Shown piece by piece: positions 1 to 5,831 of a stretch of DNA of 8,238 bases (its first letter is position 1; the number at the start of each line of letters is the position of its first letter). Source of the stretch: Thermoleophilia bacterium (GTDB lineage: Bacteria; Actinomycetota; Thermoleophilia; Miltoncostaeales; Miltoncostaeaceae). The position numbers were made by a program, and so were the translations under genes. Below the pieces are notes generated by a model. It saw only the letters and a program-made list of their open reading frames with translations. It ran no database searches and had not been told where the DNA came from. The stretch lies in contig JADGPH010000082.1 in NCBI GenBank assembly GCA_017882555.1, positions 1 through 8,238 of the forward strand. The letters are read 5' to 3'.

Positions 1-1005
1 CGCGTCTCGCCGCCGGACCATGAGGCGCTCGCGTACATCTCCAAGGTGGGCGGCCAGCTGATGCTCGCTCGGACGCAAGGCGAACTCGAGGCCTGCCGGG
101 TCGGGATGGACCGCTTCTTTTCCGAGACGACCCTGCACGAGAACGGTCGTGTGGTCGCGGGTATCCAGGCGCTTCGTGATGCCGGGTACACGTTTGAGTC
201 CGAAGGTGCGGTCTGGTTCCGGACGACCGACTTCGGCGATCAGAAGGATCGCGTGCTCGTGCGGACGGACGGCGCGACGACCTATCTGGCTGCTGACGTC
301 GCATATCACCTCGACAAGGCTGCGCGGATGGGCGATCGAATGATCGACATACTCGGCGCCGATCATCACGGGTACATCGATCGTCTCAAGGCCGTCGTTG
401 CCGCGGGAGGCTTCTCTCCCGATTGTCTGGAAGTGCTGATCATGCAGCTCGTCAGCCTGGTGGAAAAGGGCGAGACCAAGCGCATGAGCAAGCGAGCGGG
501 TACGTTGGTGACCCTCCGCGAGCTCATCGATGACATCGGCGTCGATGCGACCCGGTTCTTCCTGGTCGAGCGCAGCCACGACACCGCCTTTGAACTGGAC
601 CTCGATCTGGCGCGCGAACAGAGCCAGGAGAACCCGGTCTACTACGTCCAGTATGCCCATGCGCGCTGCTGCAACATCCTGGCCAAGGCGGACGAGCAGG
701 GGGTCACGCGGTCGATCGCGCTGGATGCCCCGGCGCAACTGGACCCTAGCGAGAGGGCGCTCGCGATCCGCCTGACCGAATGGCCCGACGTCGCCCGTGA
801 GGCAGCGGATCGCCGCGCGCCGCACCGCGTCGTGGCCTATCTGAAAGACCTCTCCCGTGATCTGCACGCCTACTACCACCGCTGCCGCGTCGTGGGTGAG
901 GCTCCGGAGGTCGAGGCGTTTCGATTGGACCTCACTCTTGCGACGCGCCAGGTGCTCGCGATCGGACTCGACGTGCTCGGAGTCGAGGCGCCCGAACGGA
1001 TGTAG
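1..1005 (+). CDS. argS: arginyl-tRNA synthetase, C-terminal part (5' end outside window)
   Basis: Class I arginyl-tRNA synthetase, which charges tRNA-Arg with arginine in the cytoplasm. The frame is open from the first base, so this is the last 334 residues of a protein usually about 550 residues long; the N-terminal domain and HIGH motif lie outside. Visible are the late Rossmann catalytic part with the conserved stretch LVRTDGATTYLAADVAYHLDK, the segment DILGADHHGYIDRLKA, and the KMSKS-type loop as KRMSKRAGTLVT (codons from 478). The C-terminal DALR anticodon-binding helical domain begins near ENPVYYVQYAHAR and ends with the typical LGVEAPERM. The TAG stop at 1003-1005 is part of the downstream hairpin. 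No frameshift or missing motif is seen in the visible part. Identification is very secure. Confidence 0.97.
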   Translation, partial: RVSPPDHEALAYISKVGGQLMLARTQGELEACRVGMDRFFSETTLHENGRVVAGIQALRDAGYTFESEGAVWFRTTDFGDQKDRVLVRTDGATTYLAADVAYHLDKAARMGDRMIDILGADHHGYIDRLKAVVAAGGFSPDCLEVLIMQLVSLVEKGETKRMSKRAGTLVTLRELIDDIGVDATRFFLVERSHDTAFELDLDLAREQSQENPVYYVQYAHARCCNILAKADEQGVTRSIALDAPAQLDPSERALAIRLTEWPDVAREAADRRAPHRVVAYLKDLSRDLHAYYHRCRVVGEAPEVEAFRLDLTLATRQVLAIGLDVLGVEAPERM

Positions 1006-1035
1006 CAGAGGTGCCCATCTGGCGATCCTCTGCTA
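1003..1035 (+). terminator. intrinsic terminator of argS, stop codon inside the stem
   Basis: TAGCAGAGG (1003-1011) is perfectly complementary to CCTCTGCTA (1027-1035), giving a 9-bp stem around a 15-nt loop that can add a further GCC/GGC pairing (1013-1015 with 1021-1023). AATTT follows, a weak U-tract. The stem begins with the TAG stop codon of argS itself. The downstream arm overlaps the likely -10 box of the tRNA gene. The fold is clear; termination strength is inferred. Confidence 0.65.
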
Positions 1036-1039
1036 ATTT
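1031..1039 (+). promoter_or_regulatory. extended -10 promoter of tRNA-Gly
   Basis: TGC-TAATTT reads as an extended -10 element (TGn followed by a TANNNT hexamer at 1034-1039). A start near 1046 would lie about 6 nt before the mature tRNA 5' end at 1052, leaving a short leader for RNase P to remove. No good -35 is visible at the usual spacing (1011-1016 is gtgccc), which fits an extended -10 promoter. The element overlaps the argS terminator. Confidence 0.45.
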
Positions 1040-1051
1040 GCGGCTCCACCC

Positions 1052-1124
1052 GCGGGTGTAGCTCAGTTGGTAGAGCGTTGGCTTCCCAAGCCGAAGGTCG
1101 CGAGTTCGAGTCTCGTCGCCCGCT
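1052..1124 (+). tRNA. tRNA-Gly, anticodon CCC
   Basis: A complete cloverleaf can be drawn by eye. The acceptor stem GCGGGTG (1052-1058) pairs with CGCCCGC (1117-1123) with one G-T wobble. The D arm is GCTC/GAGC (1061-1064, 1073-1076). The anticodon stem TTGGC/GCCGA encloses the loop TTCCCAA, so the anticodon is CCC (1085-1087), reading GGG glycine codons. The variable loop is short, and the T arm GCGAG/CTCGT encloses TTCGAGT (1105-1111). The discriminator is T1124 and no CCA is encoded (TTACAG follows). A tyrosine recombinase remnant faces this gene, so its 3' end probably served as an integration site. Confidence 0.95.
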
Positions 1125-1132
1125 TACAGAAA

Positions 1133-1152
1133 AGCCCCGCTCATGTGGGGTT
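1133..1152. terminator. bidirectional intrinsic terminator between tRNA-Gly and the integrase remnant
   Basis: AGCCCCGC (1133-1140) pairs with GTGGGGTT (1145-1152) around a TCAT tetraloop, an 8-bp stem including G-T wobbles. On the plus strand it is followed by TTGTTGG, a moderate U-tract, and would end the tRNA transcript. On the minus strand the same hairpin is followed by TTTTCTG, a better U-tract, and would have ended the integrase transcript. Confidence 0.6.
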
Positions 1153-1159
1153 GTTGGCC

Positions 1160-1800
1160 TCTTAGGAGACCAGCCGCAGGTGCCCTCGCCGCTGTTGAGG
1201 GAACGAAGAGGGAACATCGGGGGAACCGGAACACGCCGCCGTGACCGCATTGGCCATCGGCACACGTTCTCCGCCGCGGGTCTGTTCGATGAACAGGTGC
1301 CGAGTGCCGTAGCCTGGTGCTCGCTGACTCGTGGCCGAGTTGTCCCGCCACCTCCAGAACGGACCGTGCTCCCTCGATCAGGAGTGACGCGAATGTGTGT
1401 CGCTCGTCGCATGGGACCAGGCGTCCGAGACCCGCAGCCTTCGCCGCCGGTCCGCCGACGCGCGCGCGCGGTTGAGCTCCAGGAAACCGCCGGTGAGGTT
1501 CGGCACGACCAGGTCGTCGTCGGACGCGCTGCTTGGACCCGACGCTGCCCGTTCGGCCGCCAGTGCACGGATAAGCACGACCGCCCGGCGTCGGTGGGTC
1601 TTGGTCGAGTTCAACTCGCCGGCCACGAATGCCCGATCCACGGTGATCGTGCGATCGCGAACGTCGCACCAGCGTACGGCGAGCGCTTCGCCCGATCGCA
1701 GACCGCGACAGATGAGCGTCGACACACGCAGCCGGTCCCGCTCGTGACACTGTCGGTCGGGTGATCCGGGCTTAGGCCAACGCGCCTGCACCCGCGGTGG
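1160..1800 (-). pseudogene. degenerate tyrosine recombinase (phage-type integrase), frameshifted and truncated
   Basis: Two overlapping minus-strand frames together spell the catalytic domain of a tyrosine site-specific recombinase. The upstream frame gives ICRGLRSGEALAVRWCDV, with the first catalytic Arg in GLRSGE (codon 1696-1698), then the beta-hairpin Lys region STKTHRRRAVVL and LVVPNLTGGFLELNRAR. The frame then shifts at an alternating (CG)6 run (1459-1470) and continues as KAAGLGRLVPCDERHTFASLL and LEVAGQLGHESASTRLRH. This covers box II (R in RHTF) and the third His (LGHES). Where the nucleophile Tyr is expected (usually TLRTYAH or similar) the sequence reads LRHSAPV, with Ser codon TCG at 1301-1303. 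The N-terminal core-binding half is missing, because the frame runs out just before bdhA. The gene points at the 3' end of tRNA-Gly, the usual arrangement of tRNA-targeted elements. It cannot encode a working recombinase. End points are approximate. Confidence 0.85.
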
Positions 1801-1828
1801 TCGCCAACGACGCCTCGGGAGCATCACG

Positions 1829-1834
1829 TACGAT
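1829..1834 (+). promoter_or_regulatory. -10 box of bdhA, probable leaderless transcript
   Basis: TACGAT matches the TANNNT consensus and lies 7 nt before the ATG at 1842, so transcription would start at 1841 or 1842. That puts the start codon at the mRNA 5' end. No Shine-Dalgarno sequence is found at a useful distance (the nearest purine run, GGGAG, is about 20 nt upstream), which agrees with a leaderless mRNA. No clear -35 is visible. Confidence 0.45.
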
Positions 1835-1841
1835 CCCGACC

Positions 1842-2618
1842 ATGCCGACGATGCGCATTCCCGCGACTGTCCACGTTGACCTCACCGGCCACGCGGCGCT
1901 CGTCACCGGAGCCGCGAGCGGCATCGGTCTCGCATGTGCTCAGCGCCTTGGCGCGGCCGGTGCGAGCGTGGTCATGATTGATCTCGACCGCGCGCGACTC
2001 GAGAAGCAGGCGGCGGGCATCGGCGCGGACTTCGTCTGTGTCGATCTCTCCGATGCGGCCGAGGTCGCAGCTCTCAACCTGACGGCCGACATCATCATCA
2101 ACAACGCGGGTCTGCAGCATGTCGCCGCGGTCGAGGACTTCCCGGTCGAGAAGTTCTCATACATCATGGACGTCATGGTTGAGGCGCCGTTCCGCCTCGT
2201 TCGCGCGGCCCTTCCCGGCATGTACGAGCATGGGTGGGGTCGGGTCATCAATATCTCGTCCGTCCACGGCCTGGTGGCATCGCCGTACAAGTCGGCCTAC
2301 GTCACCGCGAAGCACGCGCTCGAGGGCCTCTCCAAGGTCGTCGCACTCGAGGCGGGCGAACATGGAGTCACCTCGAACTGCATATGTCCGGGGTACGTCC
2401 GCACTCCCCTCGTGGAAAACCAGATCGCCGCGCAGGCGAAGGTGCACGGGGTCTCGCCGGACGACGTCGTTCGCGACATCCTGCTCGCGCCCGCGGCGAT
2501 CAAGCGCCTGATCGAACCGGCCGAGGTCGCCGAGTTGGTCGCCTATCTCTGCTCACCGGCCGCGTCGTTCATCACCGGTGCGTCGATTCCGATCGACGGA
2601 GGCTGGACCGCCCGTTAG
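1842..2618 (+). CDS. bdhA: D-3-hydroxybutyrate dehydrogenase (short-chain dehydrogenase/reductase)
   Basis: Classical SDR of 258 residues, the normal size. It is predicted to oxidise (R)-3-hydroxybutyrate to acetoacetate with NAD in the cytosol, linking PHB or ketone body turnover to acetoacetate. The nucleotide-binding motif TGAASGIG is at residues 22-29, with D47 at the end of beta-2 (VVMIDLD) favouring NAD(H). NNAG is at 87-90, catalytic Ser at S140 (INISSVHG) and YVTAK at 153-157. The signatures NNAGLQHVAAVEDFPVEK, SSVHGLVAS and the ending IDGGWTAR are diagnostic of hydroxybutyrate dehydrogenase among SDRs. Where many SDRs have the tetrad Asn (VNLSAAF), this protein has VMVEAPF, with Met at 112. 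The ATG at 1842 is chosen from the -10 spacing; ATG 1851 is possible, while the GTG at 1797 adds 15 residues unlike the family. It starts just beyond the integrase remnant and no operon partner is seen. Confidence 0.9.
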   Translation: MPTMRIPATVHVDLTGHAALVTGAASGIGLACAQRLGAAGASVVMIDLDRARLEKQAAGIGADFVCVDLSDAAEVAALNLTADIIINNAGLQHVAAVEDFPVEKFSYIMDVMVEAPFRLVRAALPGMYEHGWGRVINISSVHGLVASPYKSAYVTAKHALEGLSKVVALEAGEHGVTSNCICPGYVRTPLVENQIAAQAKVHGVSPDDVVRDILLAPAAIKRLIEPAEVAELVAYLCSPAASFITGASIPIDGGWTAR

Positions 2619-3373
2619 CCGACGACCGCATCTCGCTCGCTCGCGGCAACGTTCGTCTGGTGGACGCTGATCGTGCCGAGCGTGAAGCCGAGTGATGCTT
2701 TGTGCATGTGGAGGCGCGATGCGCGGGGGCATTCGAGGCTGGCGCAGCCGCGATCGGAAGCGCTGAGAGAAGACACCACCAGGCGGACTTTCCGCGGTCA
2801 TGCCAGCGCTTTCCGACCAAACACGGGTCCTCTTGTGGTCGCGTTTCGCGCGATCGTAGGACCTTCCTCGGCCGGGGCCGGTCCGAGGTTATCTCGGCGC
2901 GTGCGGCAAATTGCGTGATAGCAAAGCCGACGAAACCGCGAGCGAGTCCGCTCCCGCCTGACAACGTCGACGCATCGGCGCGCTTGACGGCCTGACGCCG
3001 TGCCTCGACACTGGCACCATGTTGCCCGGCCATACGACATCGATGTGGGCCGGTAGTGGTCAGATACGACGACTCCACCAGGTCGGCCGGGGCCCGATCG
3101 GACACCTGTCGGGGCGCGACACCGCCCGCGACGTCCCGTCACCCCCGCATCAGGCGGGCGGTGATCGCTGTCGGAGCTACCGTTGTCGTCACTGCGCTTG
3201 GCTCATTCAGAACTTGCGTCCTGACGGGCCAACCGCCTGAGGGACCCCCACCGAGCCCCGGTCTTCTCCGGTGGTCCACGATCGTAAGCAGGTAATTCGC
3301 GCCGCGGCACCGCGGAAACGCAGGGGGAACACGCACTGGGGAATCGGCATGAGTCAGTCGCCCCGTGGCGATG
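2619..3373. other. 755-bp stretch without a credible gene
   Basis: This lies between the convergent bdhA and CDF-like genes. Reading frames are open in places on both strands (for example minus 2572-3105 and plus 3019-3240), but their translations are Arg/Ser/Pro-rich, match no family I recognise and lack ribosome binding sites. An imperfect hairpin occurs at about 3242-3282 (GGACC plus ACCG with CGGTGGTCC, interrupted by a CCC bulge), and CCGCGG is repeated at 3302 and 3310; neither has a U-tract. I see no tRNA, CRISPR or transposon end. It may be decayed sequence. Confidence 0.5.
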
Positions 3374-4108
3374 CTAGGTGCAGCACGAGCACGAGCAGCC
3401 CGCATCGCACCCGTCGTTTGAGGGCGAGAAGCCGATGGGCGCACACTCGGCGCAGGCGTCACCGCGCCACGCGGCGAGGCCGGATTTGAGGGCAACCGCG
3501 GAAATGAACAGACCAGCCAGCGGATCGAGCCACCACGCATCGAACAGTGCCTGCCCGGCGAGCCCAATGAGAACAGCCACAGCCATTGCGGCACACAGCA
3601 TGTTCTGCGCGCCCTCGCCGTGGGTGGCGGAGGAGCCCAGGCGGGCGCCCAGGCGCTGCTTGGCTCGGCCGAGAAGAGGCATCAGCACGATGCTGCTGAG
3701 CGCGAGCACGATTCCGACACGGCTCGGTCCGGGGTGCTGCTGGGTCGCAAGGTCGTACACCGACTGAATCGCGACATAGGGCGCCAGGAGCCAAAACGAG
3801 ACGGCCACCGCCCTCTGCGCCCCGCGCTCCGAGGTCTCGGAGTGCGTGCGAGACCCGGTAAAGCGCCAGATCACGACGATCGACGCCATTCCCTCGACAG
3901 CCGAAGACAGGCCAAATCCGAGGAGCGCAATCGAACCCGCAACGAGACCGGCGATCACCCCGACGCCGCCCTCGAGACCCATCCAACCAAGCGACAGCCA
4001 TGACAACAGCCGCGCCCGACGGGCAGCACGAAGCCATGTCACATCGCGCGTCGGTGGTTGGTGCTGCGCGGTGGCATGTGGTTGTCCGGACCGGACGTTT
4101 CTGAGCAT
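3374..4108 (-). CDS. CDF-like cation transporter with altered metal site and Cys-rich C-terminal tail
   Basis: Membrane protein of 244 residues resembling the short CDF-type cation transporters that lack the large cytoplasmic C-terminal domain. Six hydrophobic segments lie at about 34-56, 58-82, 98-117, 131-147, 168-188 and 193-213. Helix 2 carries GSIALLGFGLSSAVEGMAS, helix 5 follows GEGAQNMLC, and helix 6 WWLDPLAGLFISAVALKSG is a strong family signature. In CDF proteins helices 2 and 5 hold the metal-binding Asp/His residues; here the first helix-2 Asp position is Ser (S68), the second is E72, and helix 5 offers E165. The tail from 218 has seven cysteines in 27 residues, ending CDAGCSCSCCT. 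Zn, Co or Cd transport cannot be assumed. The ATG at 4108 has GAGG (4117-4114) 5 nt upstream. It lies 63 bp downstream of the GT-C-like gene on the same strand. Confidence 0.75.
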   Translation of the reverse strand: MLRNVRSGQPHATAQHQPPTRDVTWLRAARRARLLSWLSLGWMGLEGGVGVIAGLVAGSIALLGFGLSSAVEGMASIVVIWRFTGSRTHSETSERGAQRAVAVSFWLLAPYVAIQSVYDLATQQHPGPSRVGIVLALSSIVLMPLLGRAKQRLGARLGSSATHGEGAQNMLCAAMAVAVLIGLAGQALFDAWWLDPLAGLFISAVALKSGLAAWRGDACAECAPIGFSPSNDGCDAGCSCSCCT

Positions 4109-4144
4109 GCGCGCCTCGGGAAGCCCACTGTCGCTTGCACCCTC

Positions 4145-4150
4145 AGTGTA
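4145..4150 (-). promoter_or_regulatory. possible -10 box for the CDF-like gene
   Basis: On the minus strand TACACT (4150 to 4145) matches TANNNT and would start transcription near 4138, giving a leader of about 30 nt that contains the GAGG ribosome binding site. A weak -35-like GTGACG lies 19 nt further upstream. The site is in the 63-bp gap after the GT-C-like gene, so the transporter may have its own promoter as well as read-through. Confidence 0.35.
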
Positions 4151-4171
4151 GGCCGACGCGGTGGGACTGCG

Positions 4172-5803
4172 TCACGGTTCGATCCGATAGATCGTTCCGA
4201 AATGCGCCTGCTTCACGGGGGTCAGACGGAAGCCCGCGGCCTGCAGCTGCTGAGGCGTGACATCCCAGGTGTCGCCGACGATCAGTACCCACGCGAGATA
4301 GGCGGGCCCCGGGCTGGACGCGACGCGCGACCTGAACGATGCGAGCCCCGGCGGCGCGTCGTTGGATCGGGAGATCGCCAGCGTCGGGGTGTTGTAGATC
4401 GGCTGGATCGAGGTTGCGAGATAGATCGCGGATGGGTTGTTGCTGAAAAGCGTTGCCCCCGGCGGAAGTTGCCGAACGGCGCCAACCAGGTCCGACCGCG
4501 TCCACCAGGTCGCCGCGAACCCGTCCTGTGCCGGCGCGCTCCCGTGCGCGCGGCTCACCGAGATCAGGATCGAGGTTGCCAGCCACACGGAGGCCACGAC
4601 GACAATTGCGCCGATCCTCAGGGGCTGTGGCACCGCGCGTGGCGTGCTGACGAACGACTCCAGGCTGAGCGTCGCGAGCACAATGACCGGGGCGATGATC
4701 GGCGACAGGAGGCGGTCGCCTACGGGGTCGAGGGCCGTCAGAAACTCACTCGCAATCAGGTATCCGACATAGATGGCCACAAACAGTCCGCTCGGCAGCA
4801 GCGGGCGGAGCGATCGCGGCTCGTGGGTGTGGGTCCGGATCAGGGTCGCCGCGCCGAACCCAACAAGGGCGAGTGCGGCAATCACCGCGATGTCCGCGAC
4901 CGCTTCGTGACCGTGGCGGTATCCGACGACCCACCCGCGAAGCGTGGTCATGAAGTCTCCAAGCAGACTCGGGATCGTCTCCGCCGACGACGGGCGCGGG
5001 CCCAAGGCGCTCCCACGGCTCGAGTTCCAGATGAGCATCAGCACCGGCCCTGAAGCGGCAGCCACGAAGAACAACGTCACCCTGCGGACAGCTGCGCGAG
5101 CACCGTCGCCCAATGCCGCAGCCCCCACGACGATGAGCCCAAACACGATCAGGGTCACGCCCGCATACCTGTAGAACACGCCAGCCGATGCGAGTAGTCC
5201 CGCCGTGGCGACGAGCACAGGGTTGCGAGCGTGCGACGTCAGGACCGACTCCAGGGTCAGCAGGACACCCACGGTGAGTACGCAAAAGACCGGCTCGCTC
5301 CATACCGCCGTGAACACGCGGAAGATCGCCGGCAGTGAGACGACCGCTGCCGCGGCAATCACCGGCGACCATCGGAATCGGGAGTGGCGACGGGCGAGCA
5401 CGAACGTCAGCATGCAGAGCGCCCCGAGGGAGAGGGCGTTGAGCCAGCGGGCCGCGGTGACGGGATCGATTCCGGTTGTCCGCGCGAGCGCGAGGGTCGC
5501 CGAAAACCCCGGTGGGAAAAGGGTCGTCGGCCGGAGGTCGAACCCGACATACCCGCGGCCCGCGGCGAGGTTGCGCGCGCCGGCGATGTACGTCGCCGAA
5601 TCCGGGCCGACGAGGGAGCCCTGGCGGGTTCCGTAGAGAACGAGCAGTACGGATACCAGCGACACGGTCGCCGCCGCAAGGATCGGAGCTGCCGGATCGC
5701 GGAATTGGCGTCGCGGCTGCGCCGTCGGGTCGTATCCGTCGGACTGTCTGGAGCGCCAGCGCGAGAACGCGCCGATCCGACTCTCCCGGTGATTCCCGTG
5801 CAC
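4172..5803 (-). CDS. polytopic membrane protein, GT-C glycosyltransferase-like (GT39/ArnT type)
   Basis: Integral membrane protein of 543 residues. After a charged 40-residue N-terminus comes a first helix (about 41-58), then the extracytoplasmic loop GSLVGPDSATYIAGARNLAAGRGY with D68, followed by LFPPGFSATLAL. A short DS.TY..ARNL..GRGY block followed by a PPG motif is typical of GT-C enzymes such as the GT39/PMT/ArnT families, which move sugars from polyprenyl phosphate donors outside the membrane; D68 would be the candidate catalytic Asp. Further hydrophobic segments cover about 122-136, 147-163, 171-187, 196-230, 241-258, 303-322, 337-355, 366-384 and 396-415. The region after 420 is a soluble extracytoplasmic domain. 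Donor and acceptor are unknown. The start is GTG at 5803; no other early ATG is in frame and a -10 box sits just upstream. It probably shares transcription with the CDF-like gene downstream. Confidence 0.75.
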   Translation of the reverse strand: MHGNHRESRIGAFSRWRSRQSDGYDPTAQPRRQFRDPAAPILAAATVSLVSVLLVLYGTRQGSLVGPDSATYIAGARNLAAGRGYVGFDLRPTTLFPPGFSATLALARTTGIDPVTAARWLNALSLGALCMLTFVLARRHSRFRWSPVIAAAAVVSLPAIFRVFTAVWSEPVFCVLTVGVLLTLESVLTSHARNPVLVATAGLLASAGVFYRYAGVTLIVFGLIVVGAAALGDGARAAVRRVTLFFVAAASGPVLMLIWNSSRGSALGPRPSSAETIPSLLGDFMTTLRGWVVGYRHGHEAVADIAVIAALALVGFGAATLIRTHTHEPRSLRPLLPSGLFVAIYVGYLIASEFLTALDPVGDRLLSPIIAPVIVLATLSLESFVSTPRAVPQPLRIGAIVVVASVWLATSILISVSRAHGSAPAQDGFAATWWTRSDLVGAVRQLPPGATLFSNNPSAIYLATSIQPIYNTPTLAISRSNDAPPGLASFRSRVASSPGPAYLAWVLIVGDTWDVTPQQLQAAGFRLTPVKQAHFGTIYRIEP

Positions 5804-5811
5804 TTCGACTG

Positions 5812-5817
5812 AGTCTA
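5812..5817 (-). promoter_or_regulatory. -10 box of the GT-C-like gene, near-leaderless
   Basis: On the minus strand TAGACT (5817 to 5812) fits TANNNT and is 8 nt before the GTG start at 5803, so the transcript would begin about 2 nt before the start codon. No Shine-Dalgarno sequence is present in cagtcgaa. The -35 region is poor. A palindrome at 5819-5831 occupies the spacer. Confidence 0.4.
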
Positions 5818-5818
5818 G

Positions 5819-5831
5819 TCCCGGCCCGGGA
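5819..5831. promoter_or_regulatory. 13-bp perfect palindrome in the GT-C-like promoter, possible operator
   Basis: TCCCGG and CCGGGA are exact inverted copies around a single central C (5825). On the minus strand the palindrome lies directly upstream of the TAGACT -10 box, in the -10/-35 spacer where repressors often bind. G/C-only palindromes arise by chance in such DNA, so the regulatory role is only a guess. Confidence 0.2.

Noticed and set aside
873..1568. Long minus-strand frame containing RRDSNSRPSAWEANALPTEL
   Set aside because: That peptide is simply the antisense translation of the tRNA-Gly gene; the rest of the frame overlaps argS and the integrase remnant in the wrong phase.
1078..1764. 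228-codon plus-strand frame starting inside the tRNA
   Set aside because: It is the antisense shadow of the integrase remnant, has no ribosome binding site and no recognisable motif.
1797..1841. Upstream GTG start for bdhA
   Set aside because: It would add 15 residues not typical of the family, overlaps the integrase remnant and has no ribosome binding site; the -10 box would lie inside the coding region.
3019..3240. Small plus-strand frame with a possible TTGACG (2984) and GACACT (3007) promoter before it
   Set aside because: No ribosome binding site, low-complexity Arg/Gly/His translation and an off-consensus -10; not enough to call a gene.
3358..3371. Short TCGCC/GGCGA hairpin after the CDF-like stop codon considered as its terminator
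   Set aside because: Only 5 bp, no U-tract on the minus strand.
4058..5053. 331-codon plus-strand frame
   Set aside because: Shadow of the GT-C-like gene on the opposite strand; the translation is extremely Arg/Gly-rich and unlike a folded protein.
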